Assembly (NCBI GenBank): GCA_023052935.1
Contig: CM041297.1
Span: forward strand, 104,151,563 to 104,215,562
DNA length: 64,000 nucleotides
From: Piezodorus guildinii
Lineage: Eukaryota > Arthropoda > Insecta > Hemiptera > Pentatomidae
Reading direction: 5' to 3'
Part shown: positions 9,610 through 20,030 of the stretch, piece by piece
How the letters are laid out: every line of letters begins with the position of its first letter
Numbering within the stretch: the first letter of the stretch is position 1
Position numbers and translations under genes: made by a program
The notes under the pieces: model-generated
Told to the model about the DNA's origin: nothing
What the model saw: the letters and a program-made list of their open reading frames with translations, nothing else
Database searches by the model: none

Positions 9610-10010
9610 CATCAAAAATCTGAAAATCGTACGAATCGTAAGACTGAGGACTAACCACGGGTGTACTTACAAGCATCTTGCTCTTATGAAAATAAAAAAA
9701 GATGGAAAATGTGAAGTCTGCGGACAGCCAGAAGACCCGCGACACTTTGTTTTCAGGTGCAAAAATACAAAAGAGAACAGGACATTAAACCAGAGGAAGA
9801 AGCTGAATTTTTAAACAACTTGGAAAAAGTGAATATAAAAAGGATAGAACTGTTCTTTAAAAAAAAATACAAATTGTAAACTTTAATTTTAATCAATGCT
9901 GCCAATAACTCTGTACTTCGACATGAATCTCTTTTAAATTGTTCACTGACCAAATAGGATTTGTTATCAAGTCTTGAGGGTCATTTGTAATATAAATAAA
10001 TAAAAATCTG
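9610..10010 (+). pseudogene. LINE H C-terminus with zinc-knuckle block, 3' end
   Basis: The plus strand reads VRIVRLRTNHGCTYKHLAL, then CEVCGQPEDPRHFVFRC (CX2CX7HX4C). This is the RLRTGHG...C..C......HLL..C block found at the C-terminus of R1/I/LOA-type non-LTR ORF2 proteins. The rest is frameshifted. Sequence to about 10008 ends with AATAAATAAA, a plausible polyadenylation and tail region. No endonuclease or RT core is present. Confidence 0.6.
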
Positions 10011-10400
10011 AAAATGCTGCGTTGTCAGAAAAAATCACCAATTAAAATTTGAAACAAATGGTTTTTAGCCTTATTCCAAACAAGTTGAAAATTTATTTCC
10101 AAACATGTACCAATATTTTAAGATACAGATATTGACAGTTAACTCGTGACTGCCTTTTATAGAAAGCAAATTGAAAAAAAAAAAAAAAAAAGAAAAAAAC
10201 TGTAATAATCTAAAATTGATTACGTGAAAAGGTCCTTAAATGTACAATGTAACATAAGGTTCGAGAAAACAATATTGAGGATGTAGAGTCGACTGTAGAA
10301 ATTGTCATAGGTAGAAATAATCGGGAGTCGGTCTTGAGCCAAGTCAAGCATGTATGTTGCTATAAACTTCAGTTTGTGCTTGACATGGCTCAGAAATACC
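10011..10400. other. AT-rich spacer with a 17-bp inverted repeat
   Basis: No gene. TTGAGCCAAGTCAAGCA at about 10334-10350 pairs with TGCTTGACATGGCTCA at about 10378-10393, forming a stem just before the CTGATGG...CCGAAACGTC motif at 10401. See that entry. Confidence 0.5.
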
Positions 10401-10436
10401 CTGATGGTGGCCCACAAGTTTGAGCCGAAACGTCGG
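10401..10436 (+). other. CTGATG...CCGAAACGTC motif (hammerhead-like, Penelope-associated?)
   Basis: CTGATGG and GCCGAAACGTCGG frame a short region. The same pattern recurs at 13337, 43198 and 58251. The hammerhead ribozyme core is CUGANGA, helix II, GAAA; here the last core A is G, so this copy should be inactive. Penelope-like elements are known to carry hammerheads in their terminal repeats, and a Penelope RT relic lies at 56150-56790. The link is inference. Confidence 0.4.
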
Positions 10437-10655
10437 AAAAATTAAACTATTAAAAAATACTGACACCCGATTATTTATATATACACGATAGAGAAAACAA
10501 TATATCTAAAAAATGTGCTAAATAAATAAAAAAGTTTTACTAAGTCTTCTAATATATACCACAAAAAAAGACCATCTGCGAAAAATATGACACTATCTCA
10601 CGATAAGTAAAATACTCGCTGCTTAACTGCGCCCAACACGTAGTAATAATGAAAT

Positions 10656-10944
10656 TGTTTTGTTTATTTTATTTAACGTCACTTTATGCTGCTATGGCTG
10701 ATCGGACGATGCTACAGTGGGAGTCCTAAATTTTGCGTATCCAGGTTTTATTAGGATAGGGATCTTTAACGAGTACCTGACATCGCACAGGCTCGGGACC
10801 ACCTTTTAACGTCCCCTCCGAAGGACGGCGTAACTAAGGATTTTTTACTCCCATTCAAATAATCCTAGGACCAACTGCGGGTTTGAACCCGTGACCTTTA
10901 GCATGGGAGGCTGTAACGCTAGCCACCCAGCTACTAGTGATCCT
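10656..10944 (-). mobile_element. tRNA-derived SINE-1, full length, minus strand
   Basis: 289 bp flanked by a perfect 12-bp duplication TAATAATGAAAT (10644-10655 and 10945-10956). On the minus strand the 5' head is tRNA-like: A box TAGCTGGGTGG and B box GGGTTCAAACC, the plus strand showing GGTTTGAACCC at about 10880-10890. The body contains CGGACGATGCTACAGTGGG in plus orientation. The 3' tail is an AAATAAAC-type repeat (GTTTATTTTATTT on the plus strand). Pol III transcription is expected from the boxes. Mobilisation would need a LINE. Confidence 0.9.
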
Positions 10945-10956
10945 TAATAATGAAAT

Positions 10957-12375
10957 AAAGGACTGCGGAAAAAATTAGGAAATTAGGACACTTCAAAGTC
11001 GAGAAGATACTTCATAGTCTCGTCTCTGATAAAATTTATGGAAATTGCAAAGAATTAAAACAGTATGTAAATTATGGGCTAGAAATTAAAAGTGTTAATT
11101 TTAATGATATTGAATTTCAGTCAATAAATATATATTTATTATATAATCCGGCCGCATTGTGAGTTTACACTACATTGAAAAAAGATAGAAAAGAGTTTAT
11201 AAATTAAATTACAGTGAAGAGATATAAAACTCAATATGATTTTTGAATGTATATATACAGGTATACGTACAAGTATAAACTGTAATATAAGAGTTAATAA
11301 ACAAGAATCTGCATTTTATTTTTCCTAGTCTAAGAAACCTTTACGTAACTGATATAAGCAAAATCAGGAATTCTAAAAGAGGAATAATTATACGTTGTCA
11401 GAATTCGTGACATTGGAAGTATGTACTTCACATAAATTACGATATTGTTCCAAGAAATTGAATTATCTCCTTCTACCTAACAAGGCGTCTCGAAAGTTCC
11501 GCTTATCGTCAAACATATCAAGCCATCACATCAGAATAATATTGAACTTAATTTATTGCTGATTCAGAGATCCCGACAGAACTCTCAACCAACAACTATC
11601 AAGTAGTGAGATCTCCCGATACGTTAGCTATTAACTGCAAAGGTATCGCCCTGATTTCACACCCAAGTCGTGTGTGACGAACTCCCAACTTAAACTTGCT
11701 TGATAAACTGCTTCCTAACTACACTTTTACTGCCGCTCTGATTTCTGTCACGTGTCTCCCTGCTATCGGCAAAGATTCTTATTATTTTAAGAAAAAAAAA
11801 CATTTAGTATGTATTCAAAATTTCGTGGTGCCAACGTATTAACATATCATACTAAAGCGTTGAAGGACTCCTCGTCAACGCAAACGTCAGATAAATAATC
11901 CATGGGTTACATAATTATGGATTGTGTAACAAACGCAACCGTGTACGAAAAAAAATTTAAATAAGCTGAAACCTACTGCTGTGCATTATTAGCATACAAT
12001 CCGTTTACTTATGTCGTGTGCATTTTCGCTGTATCTCTGTTCAGCAATCACAACTAAATCTAAATATGTGATAAGGAAGATGTTGGTGCGTTCATAAAAC
12101 AAAAAATATTATACATAATATAATATAAGGCAGAGATACACGGTGAGAATTAGGGTATGTGTAGGTGAGGTGAAATTCGTGATTGGTAGGTGAGAGTGGA
12201 TATCACATACTTTCAACAATTTATAATAAATATTCAATTACAGAATTTCCTATATTATTTTATCATTTATTATTTTTACCTTTCATTATAAATAATGTTT
12301 AATTTCTTAAAATCGATTTTCTACTTTAAAAACATGTTTTTATGATGTGTATATTAGACTTGTTTGTTTTGATAT
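10957..12375. other. Unassigned sequence, no gene seen
   Basis: Mostly AT-rich. About 11450-11780 is noticeably less AT-rich and reads as unique sequence, but no reading frame longer than noise and no RNA fold is evident. This could be host intergenic or regulatory DNA. Confidence 0.45.
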
Positions 12376-12387
12376 AACTTTATCATT

Positions 12388-12675
12388 TGGGGATCATTTG
12401 TAGCTGGGTGGTTAGCATAACAGTCTCCTGTGCCAAAGGTCACGGGTTCAAATCCGCAGGTGGTCCTAGGATTTTGTAATGGGAGTAAAAATTCCTTAGT
12501 TATGCCGTCCTCCGGAATGGACGTTAAAAGGTGGTCCCGAGCCTTTGGGATGTCAGGTACTCGTTAAAGATCCCTATCCTAATAAAACCTGGATAGGCAA
12601 AATTTAGGACTCCCACTGTAGCATCGTCCGATTAGCCACAGTAGCATAAAGTGACGTTAAATTAATAAACAAACA
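12388..12675 (+). mobile_element. tRNA-derived SINE-1, full length, plus strand
   Basis: 288 bp flanked by a perfect 12-bp duplication AACTTTATCATT (12376-12387 and 12676-12687). A box TAGCTGGGTGG at 12401-12411 and B box GTTCAAATC at 12446-12454. The body matches 10656-10944 on the other strand (GTGGTCCTAGGATT, CAGGTACTCGTTAAAGATCC, CACTGTAGCATCGTCCGATT). It ends CATAAAGTGACGTTAAAT followed by an AATAAACAAACAAAC tail. Confidence 0.92.
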
Positions 12676-12687
12676 AACTTTATCATT

Positions 12688-13330
12688 CAGTTTAAAAAAA
12701 AAAAAAAAATAATAATGATGTTATAGGATATTTCTAATAGAAATATTTGATGTCATTATCCAAATTTTTTTTTAAAATAAGCCTCCCCCCACTCCTGCTA
12801 CTTTCGTGAACACTTACAATACTAGATTTTAACTATTTCCTAGACATACCCTATTTCTCACCGTGTATCGCCGCCTTAACACTTATTGCATTTGTGTGCC
12901 GACTTCTCTGAATCGGTATGTATTTTTTTTCTTATTGTTATGGTTATGTTTTCTTTTCACTACTAATTTTTTTCTCCCTCTTTCACTATCTTCATCTTCA
13001 CATATAATTGTCAGTTTAATATTACGTTATTTCAAAATTTTTATTCCACTTGTTTCTCGATTCTAATATGAATGTTCTTTTCTAACAATACCGTCAAATA
13101 TCACTTTATAATTGTTCTTCTTTAAAAGTTTAATTGTACACACATTGTTCTTCTTTTAACTTTTATAAACAAGTTTTATTTAATAGGTTTCTCATTATAG
13201 CCTCCATTTTTCTCATTCTAATATTATCATTTAAATTTTATGCTTGTTTCTATATTGAATTACTGTCATACTATTGCTACCCAACTTATTATTTTTTCTT
13301 TTGATTGTATTAGTTGATATCTTGTTTCTC
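12688..13330. other. AT-rich sequence, no gene seen
   Basis: Contains a 15-A run near 12694 and T-rich stretches. The 67-codon frame at 12863-13066 is hydrophobic low complexity from T-rich DNA, without motif. Confidence 0.5.
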
Positions 13331-13336
13331 TTAGCC

Positions 13337-13369
13337 CTGATGAAGGCTCACAATGTAGTCCGAAACGTC
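13337..13369 (+). other. CTGATGA...CCGAAACGTC motif (hammerhead-like)
   Basis: CTGATGAAGGCTCAC followed by TAGTCCGAAACGTC. CUGAUGA and GAAA are both present, with a weak intervening helix (GG/CC outermost, then mismatches). As in the copies at 43198 and 58251, one extra A separates CUGAUGA from the helix, which deviates from the canonical hammerhead. Confidence 0.4.
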
Positions 13370-13370
13370 A

Positions 13371-13898
13371 ACACACAAATACAAGTGTTACTTATTAGGG
13401 TGTAATTTTTGTGATCACCGCACCCCCAAATATCTTCCTCATCAAATATACTCAACGGTAAACTAAACACCATCATTACTAAATCTAAATATATTTTAGA
13501 TTCTGGAAGATGTACCGTTTTGCAAAGATGTTATTTAATAGAATTTTTCATTTAAATCTTCTTTGATCATAGTATATTGATTTGTTTCGATGAGTTTCGA
13601 GTTCTGTAAAAAAAGTAAGTTATAAAGATTATTTTAATCTCATATACATGAATATGTTTTGTAGAGCCACTTTTCTGTTAATTACATACCTTAGTCTCTC
13701 AGACGCTCAAGGAAAACCCAGTTATATAATCAAATACGCTGTCTTAAAAAGCTATATTAGAATTGAAAAAAATTCTCTGCCCAGGTTGGCCTATTTTTTT
13801 CTAAATTATTAACCACTATCGAATAAATATGAATAAATCAATCGGCAAGAAAAATACAAAATCTCCCAAAAATTCGATGGGTCACATTTAAAACAATA
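13371..13898. other. AT-rich sequence, no gene seen
   Basis: Between the hammerhead-like motif and the mariner. No frame or repeat recognised. Confidence 0.45.
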
Positions 13899-13900
13899 TA

Positions 13901-14541
13901 TTGGGTTGTTTCACATGAAATGTCCGTTTTTATAGTTTCTGAATTACATAAAGGATTTTGCAGAGAAAGACCTCCGTCCGTGATAGACAACGATGTCCTC
14001 AAACATACAGTAGAAGAAAACCCCTACCAAACAGTTAAAGGGCTCTCAGCACAACTAAATGCAAGTGCATCTACCGTTTCCAGACATTTAAAGGGTATTG
14101 GGGAAGTAATAAAGCTCGATGCATGGGTACCTCATGATCTCACTGAGCGGCAGCAAGACCCCATGTTTCAAAACATACGGTGCAAAAATTGAAAGAACTG
14201 GGCTACGAAGTTCTTCCGCACCCACCATATTCTTTCGACTTGTCTCTAACGGATTACCACCTGTTCAGGTTAAAGGTCAGGTCAGGTTCAGGTAATTTAG
14301 ACAACTTCGTCAAAGGAAAATTTTTTAAAATGATGATCAAGTGAAAAGTGCGTTTTCAGATTTTGTTTGTCTTCAAAGCTCAGAGTTTTTCAGTTCGGGG
14401 ATAAAAAAGTTGGTTTCACGTTGGGAAAAATGTGTAGAAAAAGAAGGTAAATACTTCGAATAAAATTATCTTGTTTTCATATCGTATTTTTAATAAAAAT
14501 CCTTTACCTTGAAAACGGACATTTCATGTGACACAACCCAA
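13901..14541 (+). mobile_element. Mariner deletion derivative with intact terminal inverted repeats
   Basis: 641 bp. The 30-bp terminal inverted repeats (13901-13930 and 14512-14541, starting TTGGGTTGT) differ at one position and are flanked by TA on both sides (13899-13900, 14542-14543), the mariner target duplication. The body is about half the usual 1.3 kb. It holds both ends of a transposase gene joined across an internal deletion. Such copies can be mobilised only by transposase from elsewhere. Confidence 0.93.
13935..14463 (+). pseudogene. Mariner transposase pseudogene, N-terminal HTH and C-terminal end
   Basis: N-terminal part: RPPSVIDNDVLKHTVEENP, LSAQLNASASTVSRHLKGIG (second helix-turn-helix) and LDAWVPHDLTERQQ. 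The first 60 or so residues are missing. After TERQQ the sequence jumps, in another frame, to RPHVSKHTVQKLKELGYEVL and HPPYSFDLSLTDYHLF, then frameshifts, and ends VSRWEKCVEKEGKYFE before TAA at 14461. The deletion removes the first two catalytic aspartates (CDEKW and HDNA blocks); only the third acidic block remains. It is inactive. Confidence 0.92.
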
Positions 14542-14543
14542 TA

Positions 14544-15041
14544 GAATCCTAACATCTAATACGATTAATTTTTATGTTCGCCGAAATAATAACTATTCTG
14601 CCAGATCGAGATTAAAGAACCAATAAAATTAAATTAAATTCATTAAGATTTAGCGTTTTAAACATAGCAGTCATGATTGACTATTTACCTTGAAAATGAA
14701 ATGAGAGTGTAGCTGGCCCGTTTTTCATAAGCTCTTCGATTATTCGATTACTATAAATATAAGTTAATTGCCTGCACAAATACATTGATTGTAATAAGAT
14801 AATATAATCATTCGGAAACAATAAAGCATTATGTAAAAACAGGCAGAGTATAAAGCTAACATACTAAAATATATATGCATAATTTTTTTAGTTTGTAAAA
14901 CGTAATAGTGTTTGTTAATTGCAGTTTAATTATATTATCTAAGAAAGAGGAAGGTCAGTTATGGAAGCTATGCAGCGTATTAGCGTAATTTCTATGCACT
15001 CAAGCTTAAACAATCTAAAAGCTGACAAATGAATCATCATT
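14544..15041. other. AT-rich sequence, no gene seen
   Basis: No element termini or coding frame recognised. Confidence 0.45.
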
Positions 15042-15053
15042 ATGCTGTCACGG

Positions 15054-15331
15054 GATCACCAGAGGTGTAGCGGATACCATACCAGACATCTTCGCCCGAT
15101 TATTGCTGATTCAAACCCGGCAGATGGCCCTAAGATTTTTAAAGCAGTAAAAAAAAAAACATTGGATATGCCGTCCTTCGGAGAGAACGTAAAATGTTGG
15201 ACAAGAGACTCTGTAATATGAGGTAATCGTAAACAAACTTGGATCAGACAAAATTTCGTAATCCCATTTTAGCACTGTCCGATTAGCCACAGTAGCATAA
15301 AATTCATGGTAAGTGAATAAACAAATAAACT
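15054..15331 (+). mobile_element. Old, diverged SINE-1 copy
   Basis: Aligns with 12388-12675 from GTGTAGCGG through GATTCAAACCC (B-box remnant) to GTCCGATTAGCCACAGTAGC and an AATAAACAAATAAAC tail. Many substitutions and an internal A-run. The flanks ATGCTGTCACGG (15042-15053) and ATGATGTTACGG (15332-15343) form a 12-bp duplication with two mismatches, as expected for an old insertion. Confidence 0.8.
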
Positions 15332-15343
15332 ATGATGTTACGG

Positions 15344-16035
15344 TACTAAGAATTAAAACCAAACAGCCGTTCCAGGAAAAAAAATAATTTCTTTAGTAAA
15401 CACCATCTATCAAACTTACATAATCAACAGTACATAGACATTATGTAAATAAAAAAAAAAACCTTGATCGTCACACAAAACACGTTTACGAAGATCAAAA
15501 CAAACTGAATTACTACAAATAAACATGAGCTGATAGGAAATACGTATGATTTGTTTAACACTAACAAAAAACGTGTCGTAAAAAACATAACTGTCAATAT
15601 TTTCCAATTGAATAGATAAACAATCTTATGTAGTTAACATAATAAAAAACATTAGGATACTTTTGTTTCGGAGAACTTAATTAAATAAAAAAGCTAATAT
15701 TACTAATGTGGCATTCGTTGAACATATCCCAAAATTAATGTAAACGTATAAATGTAAATAATAAACATTTCATGTGTTTAAATAATCTTTTTAAAAATTT
15801 GTTAGAAACATAGCAATAAATATAATAATAATTCATTATTTTCGAAATTTCATATTACAAATAAATAAAAACCATTTAAACATGTTCAAATCACCGTATG
15901 CAGGATATTGAAAAAATAAATTTCAATCATTCACTATAATGGGGGATTCCCAGTACTGTTTTTTATTTTTTTAAGTAAGGCGTCATAAGAAAAAAACTGA
16001 AGTGAATAATAACTATTTTAAATAAAATGTTTTAA
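15344..16035. other. AT-rich sequence, no gene seen
   Basis: The 63-codon minus-strand frame at 15416-15607 has no motif. Nothing else recognised. Confidence 0.45.
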
Positions 16036-16911
16036 TTTTACTTTCACTTACGTATTTATGAAATATATAGTAAGGGAAAGAAGTATTTTCGTAAAACTTT
16101 CGAATTACAGTTTTAAAAAAAAATAAGCGTTTTAGGATCCTCTGAGCTGAGTCCAAATAACCTAGTCGTAGGAGAAGGTCTGGTGTGTTTCCATGTGCCT
16201 AAGCCTAGCACAAAGAACGAAACGTGGTACGAAAATGAAATTTCATATTTAACACAAAACTATAAGCTCGAGATGTTACCGCAACTTTTTCATCAAAATT
16301 GGTGAACCAGAAGTGCCACATTATACTAAGCATTTTGCTGGTTTTTATGATTTTCTTAAATGCGGCTTTAAAGATATTGATGAGAATCCTTATAACGATG
16401 TAAAAATTAATGGTCTTAATGTCATATATGTTTTATTCTGATTAAAAAAGTCTTACGTCTTAAATGCCAACATTTAATATATTTTATTCTTCGATAAGAT
16501 AAATAAAATGATTCGAAAAAGTTAACCATATAATCTTGTTAATATTCATAAAAAAAGGTGAAAATATACAAGTTGAACGAATTCGTTATCAAACTAACGG
16601 AAAAAATATTTTAATGGAATTTTTGTGTTTTTGAACATAAGAAAATTTATATAGATGTATAATAAGCCGCTGAAAAGCCATATTTTTAAAAAAATTATCT
16701 TATTCACAAAATTGCAAAAATTAATTAAGAATGGTAAAAAGCCGAAAAGACTACCTGATTTTTTAAATAATAATATAATAGATTATTTATTAAAAAACAT
16801 TTTTGTATGGAAACACAATTTAATTACTTCTTTGACTTTTTTACTTTTATTTAGCTAAATATTTCATCTCTAACGAAGGTAAGTAAAAGTCGTGTGTTAC
16901 GTAGACCAGAT
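16036..16911 (-). mobile_element. HLE-1 copy, near full length
   Basis: Begins (plus strand) TTTTACTTTCACTTACG and ends GAAGGTAAGTAAAAGTCGTGTGTTAC...ACCAGA, so both conserved ends are visible. Internal blocks include GCATTTTGCTGG, GATGTAAAAATTAATGG and CAAACTAACGGAAAA. Non-coding; the 67-codon frame at 16655-16858 is a by-product. Confidence 0.8.
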
Positions 16912-17670
16912 TTTCTGTCTGACGGTTAAAGAATACTAAAATGAACCCAGCTGTAATGTAAAGGCGACCTTCAAGAATCCGACTTTCACGAGACCCGGAG
17001 AAAGGAGGTATTCAGACAATTAGTGTCATTATAGAAATTTCAGCTTCATAATACGTTTTTCAATATTTTTCCATGCTAATAAATGAATAGAATTTGTTAT
17101 ATAAATATGCTTAAATAACTATGCACACACTACATATATATTCATCTTGTTTGAAATATCTAGTTAAAACCAATTGGATTGATGAAATAGTCCTGAAAAT
17201 ATTAATTAGATATCCGCTAATTTTTTTATCGGGTTGACAATTATTTCTTATTTCAAAAAAATATAAACACATCTCTTGAGATAGGTTATCAAATTCACCT
17301 TGAGGTTAATTGCCCAAATGCGCGAAACAGAACAGCTGGTTAAAAACCTTGACCAGTTTTTTTTTTTCAAGGTAAATGTTTCAAAATATGTATTAGGTAT
17401 GAGCAAACATTTGTAGATTTCAACTTGCGCGTATTGAGAGTCACTTGGCGAAGTGACATTTTGCTTATCATCTCATCAGAAAAGATTGACTTGTATTGCC
17501 ATTAAGTATATACATATTACATGTAGTAACAGAAAATTTTAATAAATATAAAAATTGTGTAGGGACACAGGAATGTTAATCGAAACATAAACAGAAAAGC
17601 AAACATCGCATATCAAGAAAAAATAACAGGAAGAATATTATCAGCAGTTTTAATAGAATCCAATGGACTG
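16912..17670. other. AT-rich sequence, no gene seen
   Basis: No element identified up to the LINE G frame. Confidence 0.4.
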
Positions 17671-18290
17671 TTGATTACAGTTTTTCTAATGAAGAACGTG
17701 TATACAACACATCCCATCGGTATCCTCATTCTGCAATTCGTTTACATGTTAAATTGGTCAAATAGATCAATTCTATTTGTTTGGATCTCAAGCCAAGCAG
17801 GAATATATGGCAATTGCCAAGTAGATGAGGCGGCGAAAGCGGCGTCATTGATTCCTCCATCCGATTGCTTAGACACTCCACATAATGATCTCTATAGGCT
17901 TATAAAGTTATTAATCATGGACAAATGACAGTTTAATTGGACCAAAGAAAAGGATAACAAACTCGGGGAAATAAAAGAAACAGTATCTCCGTGAAAATCA
18001 TCTGTACAAAACAATAGAAGAGAGGAAGTAATATTAACAAGACTCAGAATAGGACACTCACGACTAACACACCAACATTTACTGACTAGAACACCAAGAC
18101 TTTACTGTGAACAGTGTAACGTACCAATAACTATAAAACACTTACTGACAGACTGCAGGCAACTGATAGGTGTCGACCTTCCATATCATTTAAATACTCT
18201 ATTAAATGACAACAGTACACACATCCCACATTTATTTGATCATTTAAAAAGAAATAAATTATATGAATCCATCTAATGCCCCGAAGTATA
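17671..18290 (+). pseudogene. LINE G C-terminus: RNase H end plus zinc-knuckle block
   Basis: The plus strand reads SILFVWISSQAGIYGNCQVDEAAKAAS, the third block of retrotransposon RNase H (consensus WxPSHxGIxGNExxDxxAK) with the His and Glu replaced by Gln and Cys. It continues PPSDCLDTPHNDLY, then after stops VILTRLRIGHSRLTHQHLL and CEQCNVPITIKHLLTDC (CX2CX8HX4C). This layout, RNase H followed by RLRIGHTRLTH and a CCHC block, is typical of I/R1-group ORF2 C-termini. Truncation and stops make it inactive. A related scrap is at 31795-32040. Confidence 0.75.
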
Positions 18291-18525
18291 CTGATTTTAT
18301 TTTATCATGAATAATTTATGCTTAATATTTTGATTTTTTCTTCCAGTTGTATTTTTATTGCAATTAAATTATGTTTATCACTCCATTAATTAACCTCCTC
18401 CATATTCCTACCTACCTTTCATACCTACCTTCTCAATCTATATAACTATGAACTGTTATTGGTAATATATTTGAAATAGCAATATTTTACGTCGGCAAAC
18501 ATCACCTATGTTGTGGATTGCCTGT

Positions 18526-18536
18526 ATCAATAAAAT
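18526..18536. repeat. Target-site duplication, left copy (truncated J-B-type LINE)
   Basis: ATCAATAAAAT here and at 19414-19424. Confidence 0.85.
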
Positions 18537-19413
18537 TAAACAATAACAATTTTATTGAGAAAATTTTACAATCTGTCCCAATTTGGACATTAATAGTAGT
18601 GCTGAATGACATCAAACATACTACATTCATACAATATTCACACAACATAAAATTACAATAAAATATATACACAATAATGAATCAATACAAAAGTCAATAA
18701 TTCACTTATACCTATATACACATACACACACTCATACATACATCACATTGAGTGGAGAATCTAGCCAGTGCTAGAACTCCAATATATTTACAAAAGGTCG
18801 CGGGGCCACTGCCGTTTCAACCTTCTAGGTGGGTTGTATGGATGAGTGGAGCTGGATAGGGATTGAGCTAAAGGATTAGGATGATGAATGAGGTTCTGGT
18901 GGAATTTGGAAAATTTGGATGGAATTAGGTCTGAAATAAATGGAACATTAAGGTCGTGGTGCAAGGTATAATTGGAGACATAATAAGGAGCATTTACTAT
19001 TGTACGGAGGACTTTGGATTGAAAGGATTGAATGCGTTTGATGTTAGAACGTTTAGCTGTCCCCCACAGTTCAAGTCCGTAGGTCCAGATGGGCTTCAGT
19101 ATTGTCTTGTAGATTAATAATTTGTTGTCAACTGTAAGTTCAGATTTTCTGTTGAGTAGTCGGTATAACTGTCCGAATCGTCGGTTGAGTTCTTGTCTTT
19201 TAAGTCTTGTATGTGGGTTCCAAGTCAATCTTTTGTCTAACAGTAAGCCAAGATACCGGACTGTATCTGAGAGAGGAATCGGTAATGAGTTGAAATAAAC
19301 TGGCGGACAGGATTTCCGTCTAAGAGTAAAGGTTATGTGTTTACATTTGGCTTCGTTCACCTTTACACGCCAGTTATTACACCAGTGTTCGATAAGGAAA
19401 AGGTGTCTCTGAA
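18537..19413 (-). mobile_element. 5'-truncated J-B-type Jockey LINE
   Basis: 877 bp, minus strand, flanked by an 11-bp duplication. Contains 3' UTR (about 18543-18787, starting AATTTTATTGAGAAAATTTT) and the last 208 codons of ORF2. Truncation during reverse transcription is the usual cause of such copies. Confidence 0.9.
18788..19411 (-). pseudogene. J-B-type ORF2 C-terminal piece
   Basis: An uninterrupted frame from the truncation point (QRHLFLIEHWCNNWRVKV) to RRLKRQWPRDLL. Blocks YLGLLLDKRLTWNPH and LKPIWTYGLELWGTAK match J-B ORF2 nearly residue for residue. The absence of stops over 200 codons points to a fairly recent insertion. No catalytic residues remain. Confidence 0.92.
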
Positions 19414-19424
19414 ATCAATAAAAT

Positions 19425-20030
19425 AAATAAATAAATAATTTATAAAGATTTATTATTGATAGATAGCTAATTTTAATCAAATAATTTTCGCTCTAACTTT
19501 CCAGTAGCAGTTTTATTAAAATATCCATTTATTAAAGATAAAAAAAAAGTAATTTGGAATTTATTAGACTAAGGGGAAATAGATGGGTAATAATTTTAAC
19601 TACCTAAAATTTAAATCACGGGACGTAGTTTATTTTCTCGAAAAATATAAGCAATTCATAATTCATTATTTTATTTAAAAATGGGCAGCTTATAACGTAA
19701 TTTTATTTTATGAAATGATTACATTGGTATAATGAAAATGGAAATACTTAAATTTCTGCGAGATTTTAAATATCAAAATTTTAAAATAACAAGTGATTAT
19801 AATAATTTACCAAGGTTACATTTCGAAATTTTTCCTTGTTGAAAACAATGTAGTAATTTATTAGATTTTACTTTGAAGAGGATTAAACGCAGGTAATAAA
19901 ACAGCTAAATAAATAAAACGCTATATTCATTTACGATCAAGCCCAAATAAATGATATTAAGTTTTATGATATAAACTAGACTAATGTGACGTAATAAACA
20001 AAGCAACCTATCTCTGTTAAAATATAAAAA
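19425..20030. other. AT-rich sequence, no gene seen
   Basis: Nothing recognised between the LINE fragment and the next HLE-1. Confidence 0.5.

Noticed and set aside
12863..13066. 67-residue hydrophobic frame as a membrane protein
   Set aside because: Phe/Leu/Ser-rich translation of T-rich DNA, with no start context, homologue-like motif or neighbours.
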